A DNA stretch of 49,737 nucleotides from Paraplanobispora takensis (GTDB taxonomy: Bacteria > Actinomycetota > Actinomycetes > Streptosporangiales > Streptosporangiaceae), in assembly GCF_016863195.1 (NCBI RefSeq), contig NZ_BOOK01000019.1, forward strand, positions 1 through 49,737, given 5' to 3'. Made by a program: the position numbers and the translations under genes. Positions within the stretch are counted from its first letter, which is position 1; each line of letters starts with the position of its first letter. Of the stretch, positions 42,679 to 49,737 are shown in pieces. The notes under the pieces were generated by a model. That model was not told the origin of the DNA. It made no database searches and was given only the letters and a program-made list of their open reading frames with translations.

Positions 42679-44820
42679 ATGGGGGTAATTGTGATCAACG
42701 TCGACGCCGGTCGGCTCCGGGAACCGGCCGCGTGGCTCATGGTCGCCGCGGCGTGCTTCGGCACGCTGTCCGACGTCAGGCAACTGCTCTTCGGGGACGC
42801 GTTCGGGGCGTCCTTCGCCGGACGCGCGGCCCTGTACCTCCCGCAGCTCGTCTCGCCGGTGATCTGGGCCCTGCTCGTCGGCGCGGTGCTGCTGGCGAGC
42901 AACTTCGGCCCGCCCATCGCGAGGCTGAAGATCCTCGTCTACGTGGCGGCGGGCACGCTCGCGGTGTCGGTGGTCTTCGGGTTCATCGGGCTGCTGGGCG
43001 GGCTGTTCAGCGGATCCTCCGGGTTCCTGGAGAAGATCGAGTTCCTGCTGGAGGGCCTGCCGCTGCTGGCACTGAGCGCGCTCGCGCTGCTCTATCTGCT
43101 GCCGAAGGCCGTCCCCTCCGGTCCCCGGGCGACCGAGTTCCACCCCCAGAGCTTCCGCCCCGACGGAGGGTTCGGCGGCGGGCACCCGCAGCAGCCGCCC
43201 TCCTCGCCCATCCCCTCCTACGCCCCCGGCGCCGCCTCGCAGGCGCCGCCCGCTCCGGGGCAGGCCCCCTTCGTTCCCGGGCAGGCTCCCTTCGCCCCGG
43301 CGCACGACCAGGCTCCCTTCGCCCCGGCCCATGACCAGGCGCCGCAGGCCCCGTACGGCGCGCAGGCCCCGCAGGAGCCCTCCGCGCCCGCTCCCTCCGC
43401 GCCCTACAGCCCGCCGGCCCTCCCGCCCGCTCCGGCTGACGCCTACGCCTCCCAGGCCTCTCCCGCGCAGGCCCCGTACGGCACCCCCGCCGACGACCGG
43501 TCGTACGGCGCGCCCGCCGGTTACGGCCAGGCCCCGGCGCAGTCCTACGCCGAGCAGCAGGCCCAGTCCTACGCCGAGCAGTCCTACGCCGAGCAGTCCT
43601 ACGCGTCGCCCGCCGAGCCGCAGGCCCCGGTCTACGGTGCGCCCGCCGAGCAGTCCTACGCCGCGCCAGCCGAGCAGCAGCCGGCCCAGCACGCGGAGCC
43701 GCAGACCTACACCCCGAGCCCGTACGTCGCGGCGGACGTCCAGCCGTCGGCTCCGGCCAGGCCGTACGAGCCGCCGCTGAGCTCCTACGAGCCCCCGGCC
43801 CACGCCTACGCCGCGCCCGCGGAGCAGCAGGCCCCGCCGGTTCAGCCGGTCCAGTCGCAGGGGTACGTCCCCTCGTCGACGGAGCCCCAGCTGTCGTCCT
43901 ACGGCCAGGCCGAGCCGCAGCAGGCGGGGTACGGCCAGCAGGGGAGCGCGCAGCCGTACACCCCGTCTCCGACCGAGCCGCAGCTGTCGTCCTACGGCCA
44001 GGCCGAGCCGCAGCAGCAGTCGTACACTCCGGCCGACAGCCACCCCGGCCTGCCCTTCGACGGTCAGGCGCAGGCATCCTTCCCGGCGCCCCCGGAGAAC
44101 TACGGCCAGCCGCTGACGGGTTACTCCGGAGCGGAGTTCGCGCGGCAGGCCGAGCAGGGGCCGCATTATCCGGATCCGGTGGACGCCCGTTCCCAGCAGA
44201 TCGCCCAGGCCTACCAGCAGGCCGAGAGCTACCAGCAGACCCAGGGTGGCGGGACCGAGCCGCAGCTGCGGGTGCCGGAGTACGGCGCGCCCGGGTACGA
44301 CGACCCCTTCGGGCACCCGCAGGCCTCGCAGAGCGCCCCGCAGTGGGAGACCCCGCAGGCCTCGCAGAGTGCACCTCAGTGGGAGACGCCCCAGAGCTCG
44401 CAGAGTGCACCTCAGTGGGAAACTCCGCAGATGTCACAGAGCGCCCCGCAGTGGGAAACGCCCCAGAGTTCACAGAGCGCCCCGCAGTGGGAGACCCCGC
44501 AGGCCTCGCAGAGCGCTCCGCAGTGGGAGACGCCCCAGGCCTCGCAGAGCGCGCCCCGGTGGGAGCCGCCGGCCGCCGACGCGACGCTCAGGTTCGACCC
44601 GGCCGCCTACCAGAACGACCCGCTCAACGCGCCCGGCCCGGTCGGCCACGCCGCGGCGCCGCAGAGCTGGGACTCCCAGCCGCCCATCGACCCGACGGCG
44701 ATCTACACGCCCGAGCGTCCCGGACAGGTAACGAGCGGGGAAAACAGTGACAGAGAAAGGGTGGGCCCCGGTCAGGAGCAGAACACGTCCTGGTACGGTT
44801 CCGACCGCAGGGAGCACTGA
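42679..44820 (+). CDS. Membrane protein with long Pro/Gln/Tyr-rich tail and tandem repeats
   Basis: A 713-residue protein. Residues about 10-150 hold four membrane helices. Residues 150-713 are low-complexity, rich in Pro, Gln, Ala, Tyr and Ser, with many P-Y-G and S-Y-[AG] units and then seven 12-residue repeats of the form [AS]-S-Q-S-A-P-Q-W-E-T-P-Q. The tail is likely disordered and cytoplasmic if the helix count is even. ATG 42679 has AGGA only four bases away. GTG 42691, six bases after GGGGG, is an equally good start. Function unknown. Proteins of this shape in actinomycetes sometimes serve polar growth or division, but that is speculation here. Confidence 0.75.
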   Translation: MGVIVINVDAGRLREPAAWLMVAAACFGTLSDVRQLLFGDAFGASFAGRAALYLPQLVSPVIWALLVGAVLLASNFGPPIARLKILVYVAAGTLAVSVVFGFIGLLGGLFSGSSGFLEKIEFLLEGLPLLALSALALLYLLPKAVPSGPRATEFHPQSFRPDGGFGGGHPQQPPSSPIPSYAPGAASQAPPAPGQAPFVPGQAPFAPAHDQAPFAPAHDQAPQAPYGAQAPQEPSAPAPSAPYSPPALPPAPADAYASQASPAQAPYGTPADDRSYGAPAGYGQAPAQSYAEQQAQSYAEQSYAEQSYASPAEPQAPVYGAPAEQSYAAPAEQQPAQHAEPQTYTPSPYVAADVQPSAPARPYEPPLSSYEPPAHAYAAPAEQQAPPVQPVQSQGYVPSSTEPQLSSYGQAEPQQAGYGQQGSAQPYTPSPTEPQLSSYGQAEPQQQSYTPADSHPGLPFDGQAQASFPAPPENYGQPLTGYSGAEFARQAEQGPHYPDPVDARSQQIAQAYQQAESYQQTQGGGTEPQLRVPEYGAPGYDDPFGHPQASQSAPQWETPQASQSAPQWETPQSSQSAPQWETPQMSQSAPQWETPQSSQSAPQWETPQASQSAPQWETPQASQSAPRWEPPAADATLRFDPAAYQNDPLNAPGPVGHAAAPQSWDSQPPIDPTAIYTPERPGQVTSGENSDRERVGPGQEQNTSWYGSDRREH
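44323..44574 (+). repeat. Seven tandem 36-bp coding repeats
   Basis: Units start every 36 bases from 44323 to 44539 and encode 12 residues each. Units 1 to 6 are nearly the same at protein level, with silent changes in DNA, and the seventh is degenerate. Repeat number may vary between strains. Confidence 0.92.
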
Positions 44821-44825
44821 ACACC

Positions 44826-44851
44826 CCGGGTGATCGGCCGCGATCACCTGG
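44826..44851 (+). terminator. Hairpin after the repeat-tail membrane protein gene
   Basis: Stem GGTGATCG (44829-44836) / CGATCACC (44841-44848) with loop GCCG, extended by a G-T wobble and two C-G pairs. It begins 5 bases past the stop codon. No T-run. Confidence 0.7.
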
Positions 44852-44887
44852 GAAGGTGCCGTCGTCGCAGGCACGCGACGTGATAAA

Positions 44888-45051
44888 CCGGGGAGAGCGG
44901 GTCTTTCCCCGGATACCGGCATGCCGCTTGACGCCACACCGGCAGCACGCGTGTAATTACAAGCGTGTTGTTACGTCTTCCTCCAGGTGGGTAAGGGGGG
45001 GACGTTCATAAGGGGGGCTCCATATGCGGGCGGGCGGCAGGGAGGTGTGCA
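44888..45051 (+). promoter_or_regulatory. whiB promoter and leader
   Basis: TTGACG (44928-44933), 18 bases, then TGTAAT (44952-44957) is the best sigma-70-like promoter in the window. It predicts a transcription start near 44964 and a leader of about 88 bases. Just upstream is a hairpin, CCGGGGA / TCCCCGG (44888-44894, 44906-44912). The leader contains an upstream ORF start (ATG 45024 after AAGGGGGG), and the whiB site GGGAGGTG lies 5 bases before GTG 45052. Confidence 0.65.
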
Positions 45052-45089
45052 GTGACCGACCTGGTCATCGCACAGGACAGCAGCGCTGA
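45024..45089 (+). CDS. Upstream ORF overlapping the whiB start (21 aa)
   Basis: ATG 45024 lies six bases after AGGGGGG, a strong ribosome site. The frame runs 21 codons and ends at TGA 45087-45089, 38 bases inside whiB in another frame. Ribosomes on it would pass over the whiB Shine-Dalgarno and start, so it could lower or gate whiB translation. Predicted from sequence layout only. Confidence 0.4.
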   Translation: MRAGGREVCSDRPGHRTGQQR

Positions 45090-45312
45090 AGAGCAGCTTG
45101 GCTGGCAGGAACGCGCGCTGTGCGCGCAGACCGACCCGGAGGCGTTCTTCCCGGAAAAGGGGGGATCGACCCGGGAGGCCAAGAAGGTGTGCCGCTCCTG
45201 TGAGGTGCGTGCCGAGTGCCTCGAATACGCGCTCGAGCACGATGAACGGTTCGGGATCTGGGGCGGGCTCTCCGAACGGGAGCGCCGCAGGATCAAGCGT
45301 CAGGCCGTCTGA
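45052..45312 (+). CDS. whiB: WhiB-type iron-sulfur transcriptional regulator
   Basis: An 86-residue Wbl protein that binds a 4Fe-4S cluster through C24, C47, C50 and C56 (C-x22-C-x2-C-x5-C) and carries the beta-turn G-I-W-G-G (68-72) followed by a basic C-terminus R-E-R-R-R-I-K-R for DNA contact. The sequence around A-L-C-A-Q-T-D-P-E-A-F-F-P-E-K-G-G-S-T-R-E-A-K is that of the WhiB/WhiB2 branch, needed for sporulation septation in Streptomyces and division in mycobacteria, usually in partnership with WhiA. GTG 45052 has GGGAGGTG five bases before it. A canonical terminator follows. Confidence 0.95.
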   Translation: MTDLVIAQDSSAEEQLGWQERALCAQTDPEAFFPEKGGSTREAKKVCRSCEVRAECLEYALEHDERFGIWGGLSERERRRIKRQAV

Positions 45313-45375
45313 GGCGACGACGCCGAATAAGGAAATCCGAGACGCCCTCCGGGGCGCCTGACGATATCTCGATGA

Positions 45376-45407
45376 GGTCACGCGGTCGTAGCCGCGTGGC
45401 CTTTTTT
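45376..45407 (+). terminator. Rho-independent terminator of whiB
   Basis: Stem GGTCACGCGG / CCGCGTGGCC (10 bp with one G-T pair), 6-base loop, then six T residues (45402-45407). The only textbook terminator with a T-tract in the window. Confidence 0.93.
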
Positions 45408-45484
45408 CGTTGGGGGGATATTGGCGGATATAAGGTGCCGTATCGTAGTCGCCCTGATCACCCCCCTTCTGAACTCCGGGACGC

Positions 45485-48346
45485 ATGTCCAGCACCGACC
45501 CCCGCTCTCCCCGCCACATCGTCACCGCGATCGTCGTCGCCCACGACGGAGCCCGCTGGCTGAGGGAGACGCTCGACGCGCTGCTCCGGCAGACCCGCCC
45601 GGTGGACCGGGTCGTCGGAGCCGACAACGGCAGCCGTGACGGCAGTGCCGCGCTGCTGACCGAGGCCCTCGGCCCGAACGCCGTGCTCTCCCTTCCCCGC
45701 TCCACCGGTTTCGGCGAGGCCGTCGCCGAGGTGCTCGACCGGCTGGAGCCGGCCGGGGGGCGCGAGTGGATCTGGCTGCTCCACGACGACTGCGCCCCGG
45801 ACGCGCGGGCGCTGGAGACCCTGCTGTGGGCCGCCGACCAGGATCCCAAGGCGGCGGTGCTGGGCCCCAAGCTCCGCGACTGGCTGGACCGGCGCCTGCT
45901 GCTGGAGGTCGGCGTCACCGTCGACCGGACCGGCCGCCGCGACACCGGGCTGGAGGCCCGCGAGTTCGACCAGGGACAGTACGACGGCATCCGGGACGTG
46001 CTGTCGGTCTCCACCGCCGGGATGCTGATCCGCCGCGACGTCTGGGACGAGGTGGGCGGGCTCGACCCCTTCCTGCCGATCTTCCGCGACGACCTGGACC
46101 TGTGCTGGCGGGTCAGGTCGGCCGGGCACCGGGTGCAGAACGTCACCCGGGCCGTCGCCTGGCATGCCGAGGCCGCCCACCGGCGCCGGCGCCGCATCAC
46201 CGTCAGCGGTGACCACCCCCGCCGCCTGGACCGCCGCAACGCCATGTTCGTGGTCCTGGCGAACCTGCCGCCGCGGCCCCTGCTGTGGGCGCTGCTGCGC
46301 AACATCGCCGGCTCGTTCTTCCGCGCGATGCTGTTCCTGGTGGCCAAACAGCCCGCCAACGCGTTCGACGAGATCGTCGCGCTCGGCTCCATCCTCGCCC
46401 ATCCGGTGCGGATGTTCAGGGCGCGCCGGGCGCGCGCCAGGGGCAGGAAGCAGAACCACGCCGCGATCCGCAGGTTGCTCACCCCGCCGGGGGCGGGCTA
46501 CCGGCGCCTGGCCGACCGGGTCCAGAGCTATCTGGCCGGATCGGGGTTCGTGGAGTCGGCCGGACGGCACCACGCGATGGCCGCGGCGGAGGACGGGGAG
46601 GAACTGCTCACCGACGACGCCGGGACGATGCGGCGCGTCCTGCGCAACCCGGGCGTCCTGCTGTTCATCGCCCTCCTGCTGGTCACGCTGGTCGCCGAGC
46701 GCGGCCTGATCGGCGGCGCCCGGCTGGGCGGCGGCGCGCTCGTGCCGGTGAGCGGCGGATCGGCCGACCTGTGGCGGCTCTACACCGAGGGCTACCACAC
46801 GGCCGGGCTGGGCGGCGACGGCTGGGCCCCGCCGTACGTGGCGGTGCTGGCCTCGCTGTCCACGGTGCTGTTCGGCAAGACCTGGCTGGCGGTCTCGGTG
46901 CTGCTGCTCGGCTGCGTCCCGCTGGCCGGGGTCTCCGCCTACGCGGCGACCCGCTCGATGGTCCCCGGCAGGTGGACCCGCGTCTGGCTGGCGTCCTCCT
47001 ACGCCCTGCTGCCCGTCGCCACCGGGGTGGTCGCGGCCGGGCGGCTCGGCACCGCGGTGGTCTTCGTCCTGCTGCCCGTCTACGCGGCGCTGGCCACCGG
47101 GATCCTCACCGCCGAGCCGCGCAGGGCCCGCCGCGCCGCCTGGGCCCTCGGGCTCGCCCTGGCGATCGGTACGGCCTTCGCCCCGCTGGTCTACCCGCTG
47201 ACCCTGCTGCTGGGCGCCCTGGCCGCCCTGGCCTTCCCCCGCAGGGGCGTCGGCGTCTCGATGGCCGTGGCGTTCGGCGTGCCGGTGGCGTTGCTGCTGC
47301 CCTGGCTGGCCGAGGTGGCCGCCGAGCCCGGCCGGCTGCTGCTGGAGGCGGGCCTGCACCAGCCCTCCCTGACGGACTCCGCGCTGCCCGCCGCCTCGCT
47401 GCTGCTGCTCAGCCCCGGAGGGCCGGGCATGCCGCCGCTGTGGGTGACCGGCGGCCTCATCGCCGCCTGCCTCGCCGCGCTGCTCATGCGCCGCAACCGG
47501 ATGGTCATCGCGATCGGCTGGGGTGTGGCCCTGTTCGGCGTGCTGGTGGCCATCCTGGTCAGCCGTACCCAGGTCACCTCGATCAACGGCGACACCGAGG
47601 CGCCGGCGTGGCCGGGCGTGCCGCTGGCCTTCGCCGCCACCGGGATGCTGGTGGTGGCCGCCCTCACCGCCGACCGTGTCGCCGAGTTCCGCGCGGCCGG
47701 AGGACTGCGCCGCGTCGCCGCCCTGCTGGTCGTGCTGGTCGCCTTCTCCACCCCGCTGCTCGCGGCGGGCATGTGGGTCACCCGGGGCGTGCCCGGCCCG
47801 ATCAGCGGCGAGACGCGTGACGTGGTGCCCGCGCTGGTGGCGGCCAGGTCCACGGGCGGCGAGCGGACCCTGCTCCTGCGCTCGGACGGCGGCGGCCTGA
47901 CCTTCACGGTGCTGAGCGGCCGCACGCCGATGATCGGCGAGGCCGACATCCCCACGCCCGCCGGTCCCCGCGACCAGGTCGGCGTCGCCGCGGCCGGGCT
48001 GGTCTCGGGGCGCGGCGGCGACGACGCCCGGGTGCTCGCCGCCCACGGCGTGCGGTTCGTGGTGGTGGTGCGCCCGGTGAGCCCCGAGGTCGGCCACGCC
48101 CTGGACTCCCAGCCCGCGCTGGTCAGGATGAGCCTCTCCCGCGACCTGGGCGTATGGCGGCTGACCCAGCCCGTGGCGGTGCCGCCCACCCCCGAGGGCG
48201 ACCCCTGGCACGCCCGCTGGCTGTGGGCCCAGGCGGCTATGGTGCTGCTGGTCCTGGTGCTGGCCGCGCCCGGTTCGCGCGCCGCCGACCGCGAGGTCGT
48301 CCCGCTGGAACTGCCCGAGACCGCGAGGGAGCTGGCGACCCGGTGA
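45485..48346 (+). CDS. Large GT2 glycosyltransferase fused to a multi-helix membrane region
   Basis: A 953-residue protein. An N-terminal GT2 domain (about residues 15-270) shows V-T-A-I-V-V-A-H-D-G, G-A-D-N-G-S-R-D-G, L-L-H-D-D-C (metal motif) and F-R-D-D-L-D-L-C-W-R. Residues about 390-780 hold ten or more membrane helices, ending in a soluble domain and a last helix near residue 920. It likely polymerises or exports a sugar at the membrane. ATG 45485 is the first start after an in-frame stop. The -10 candidate TATCGT (45441-45446) leaves a leader of about 32 bases without a ribosome site. It overlaps the next gene by four bases. Position next to whiB is conserved in my recollection. Confidence 0.82.
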   Translation: MSSTDPRSPRHIVTAIVVAHDGARWLRETLDALLRQTRPVDRVVGADNGSRDGSAALLTEALGPNAVLSLPRSTGFGEAVAEVLDRLEPAGGREWIWLLHDDCAPDARALETLLWAADQDPKAAVLGPKLRDWLDRRLLLEVGVTVDRTGRRDTGLEAREFDQGQYDGIRDVLSVSTAGMLIRRDVWDEVGGLDPFLPIFRDDLDLCWRVRSAGHRVQNVTRAVAWHAEAAHRRRRRITVSGDHPRRLDRRNAMFVVLANLPPRPLLWALLRNIAGSFFRAMLFLVAKQPANAFDEIVALGSILAHPVRMFRARRARARGRKQNHAAIRRLLTPPGAGYRRLADRVQSYLAGSGFVESAGRHHAMAAAEDGEELLTDDAGTMRRVLRNPGVLLFIALLLVTLVAERGLIGGARLGGGALVPVSGGSADLWRLYTEGYHTAGLGGDGWAPPYVAVLASLSTVLFGKTWLAVSVLLLGCVPLAGVSAYAATRSMVPGRWTRVWLASSYALLPVATGVVAAGRLGTAVVFVLLPVYAALATGILTAEPRRARRAAWALGLALAIGTAFAPLVYPLTLLLGALAALAFPRRGVGVSMAVAFGVPVALLLPWLAEVAAEPGRLLLEAGLHQPSLTDSALPAASLLLLSPGGPGMPPLWVTGGLIAACLAALLMRRNRMVIAIGWGVALFGVLVAILVSRTQVTSINGDTEAPAWPGVPLAFAATGMLVVAALTADRVAEFRAAGGLRRVAALLVVLVAFSTPLLAAGMWVTRGVPGPISGETRDVVPALVAARSTGGERTLLLRSDGGGLTFTVLSGRTPMIGEADIPTPAGPRDQVGVAAAGLVSGRGGDDARVLAAHGVRFVVVVRPVSPEVGHALDSQPALVRMSLSRDLGVWRLTQPVAVPPTPEGDPWHARWLWAQAAMVLLVLVLAAPGSRAADREVVPLELPETARELATR

Positions 48347-49737
48347 AGTCCCTGATCGAGAACCGGTTCGGCCTGCTCGTCCTGGTGCTGGTGGCGCTGC
48401 TGGCGCTGTACGGCACGGCCTCGGCGACCCGGCCGAGCCCGGCGGCGCAGCAGCCCCCCGGCCCCCGCAAGGTCCCCGTCGCCTCCGTGACGACCGTCTG
48501 CCCCGATCCCGCCGGAGCCCAGGTGGGCGTCGTCACGCCGGCGGACGGCGAGATCACCGGCCCGGGCGCGACGACGGTCACGGCGGGGGAGAAGGTCCTG
48601 GGCACCGTGGACGCCCCGGGGCGACCCTGGTACGACGAGATCCCCGCCAAGACCGGCCCCGTCACGGTGGCCGCCACCGGCAGCGCCGCCGCCGGCCTGG
48701 AGGCGGCCCAGACCCGCAGGGAGACCTCGGGGAGCATGCGCGGCCTGGCCGGGGCGCGATGCGCGGAACCGGCCGCCTCCACCTGGCTGGTCGGCCCGGG
48801 ACCCGCGGCGGCCGAGGTCACGCTGCACCTGACCAACGCCGACCTCGCCCCGGCCGTGGTGGAGATCCTCGTCTACTCCGGCGAGGGGCCGGTGACCGGC
48901 GACACCTCGGGCACCGTCACCGTCGGGCCCGGAGAGAGCCGCGCGGTCAACCTCAAGGAGCTGGCCCCCTCGCCGCTCGTCATGGCGGTCGAGGTCCGCA
49001 CCGTCTCCGGCCGGGTCGCCGCCGCGGCCCGCGCCGTCATGAACGGCGGCAAGGGCGTCGACTGGCTGCCGGCCGCGGCGCCCCCGGCCACCAGCGTCGT
49101 CGTGCCGGGCGTGCCCGGAGGCGGAGGAAAGCGAGAGCTGCTGGTCGCCTCACCGGCCGAGGCCGACACCCTGGTCGAGGTCAGGGCCCTGACCCCGGAC
49201 GGCACCTACGCGCTCAAGGGCCGCGAGCTGGTCGAGGTGCCCGCCGGCTCGGTCGCCACGGCCGACCTGTCCACCGGCGTCGGCGGCCAGCCCGCCGCGC
49301 TCGTGCTCACCTCGGACAGCCCCATCGTGGCCGGGCTGATCGTCACCGGGACGGGCAAGAGGCCCGACGTGGCCTTCACGGCCGGAGCGCCCCCGCTCGA
49401 CCTGGGGAGCGTCGTGGCCGACAACCGCACCGGCAAGGACAGGAGCTCCCGGCTGCTGCTGGCCGCCCCCGAGGCGGCGGGCCGGGTGAGCGTCCAGATC
49501 CTGCCGCGCTCGGGCGAGCCGCCAGAGCCGCTTCAGGTGGACATCGCCCCCGCCCGGGTCAAGGAGGTCAAGCTCCCCAAGACCGACGGCGCCTTCGCGG
49601 TGGTGGTGCTGCCGCTGCCGGGCTCGGGGCCGGTGTACGGCGGGCGGGTGATGGACGAGAAGCTCAAGGACGGGCTCGCGCTGACCGTCCAGCCCCTGGC
49701 CACGGCCCGCATGTGGGCGCTGATCCCGCCGATCACC
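48343..49737 (+). CDS. DUF5719-like exported protein (partial, runs off the window)
   Basis: An open frame of at least 465 codons starting GTG 48343, which overlaps the upstream stop as GTGA. An N-terminal membrane anchor or signal segment (residues about 9-27) is followed by repeated immunoglobulin-like beta-rich segments with V-x-P-A-G-x-x-x-x-x-D-L and V-G-P-G-E-S-R-A-V-N-L type loops, resembling DUF5719 surface proteins of actinomycetes found beside this glycosyltransferase. Two Cys (residues near 56 and 146) lie outside. The 3' end is missing. Probably a cell-surface partner of the large GT2 protein. Confidence 0.75.
   Translation, partial: MKSLIENRFGLLVLVLVALLALYGTASATRPSPAAQQPPGPRKVPVASVTTVCPDPAGAQVGVVTPADGEITGPGATTVTAGEKVLGTVDAPGRPWYDEIPAKTGPVTVAATGSAAAGLEAAQTRRETSGSMRGLAGARCAEPAASTWLVGPGPAAAEVTLHLTNADLAPAVVEILVYSGEGPVTGDTSGTVTVGPGESRAVNLKELAPSPLVMAVEVRTVSGRVAAAARAVMNGGKGVDWLPAAAPPATSVVVPGVPGGGGKRELLVASPAEADTLVEVRALTPDGTYALKGRELVEVPAGSVATADLSTGVGGQPAALVLTSDSPIVAGLIVTGTGKRPDVAFTAGAPPLDLGSVVADNRTGKDRSSRLLLAAPEAAGRVSVQILPRSGEPPEPLQVDIAPARVKEVKLPKTDGAFAVVVLPLPGSGPVYGGRVMDEKLKDGLALTVQPLATARMWALIPPIT

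Noticed and set aside
44323-44574. Regular 36-bp units that resemble CRISPR repeats
   Set aside because: The units are contiguous with no spacers, stay in frame, and encode a protein repeat. No cas gene is present.
45458-48211. Minus-strand open frame of over 900 codons opposite the large GT2 gene
   Set aside because: Antisense shadow rich in Gly, Gln, Arg and His, with no recognisable motif.

Overview
The window comes from a very GC-rich, filamentous-actinomycete-type chromosome. The lineage evidence is a WhiB-type iron-sulfur regulator, the complete F420 set fbiC/fbiB/fbiA, LytR-CpsA-Psr (LCP) proteins, many GTG/TTG starts, and many genes that begin 6 to 9 bases after a TANNNT -10 box (leaderless mRNAs). 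The gene content would suit Streptosporangiales, but that placement is inference. No tRNA, rRNA, transposase, integrase or CRISPR array was seen. Almost the whole window is coding.

Region 1 (1-11119) is an envelope block. It holds a STAS anti-anti-sigma protein, an LCP ligase and an ExoA-like GT2. An IspD/TarI-like cytidylyltransferase then diverges from a co-directional run: CDP-alcohol phosphotransferase with a worn-out nucleotidyltransferase domain, membrane partner, LicC/IPCT-like cytidylyltransferase, glycerol-1-phosphate-dehydrogenase-type enzyme, second CDP-alcohol phosphotransferase, GT2, and a PfkB-like protein lacking its catalytic Asp. Together these look like a route that makes a polyol phosphate, activates it with CTP and transfers it to a lipid or glycan. 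The product cannot be read from sequence.

Region 2 (11144-20665) holds an acetoacetate-decarboxylase-like protein overlapping a GT4, a secreted S33 peptidase, a NarL-type two-component system whose kinase has a duplicated ATP-site segment, an acyltransferase-3 membrane protein, and a second LCP protein. Two of these genes are preceded by tiny leaderless upstream ORFs whose stop overlaps the main start (ATGA).

Region 3 (20788-34809) is a polysaccharide or lipoglycan block: two large membrane proteins, one of them glycosyltransferase-like, a tandem pair of single-pass proteins each with two FtsX-extracellular-like domains, a GT2, two GT4s, two paralogous MprF/AglD-type membrane proteins around a methyltransferase, a nucleotide-sugar pyrophosphorylase, and a HhH-GPD DNA glycosylase.

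Region 4 (34838-49737) begins with a truncated isochorismatase and a small membrane protein. It continues with fbiC, a substrate-binding/VWA lipid-anchored or membrane protein, fbiA-fbiB, a Pro/Gln-rich membrane protein with seven 36-bp repeats, whiB, a very large GT2-membrane protein and a DUF5719-like protein cut by the window end. The neighbourhood of a mannose-1-P guanylyltransferase-like gene, fbiA/fbiB, whiB and LCP genes resembles the conserved whiB2-fbiA-fbiB-manB region of other actinomycetes (recalled, not searched).

The observations most worth checking are the CDP-polyol cluster with its two altered enzymes, the overlapping leader peptides, the tandem FtsX-domain proteins, and the inverted repeats in the divergent promoters.
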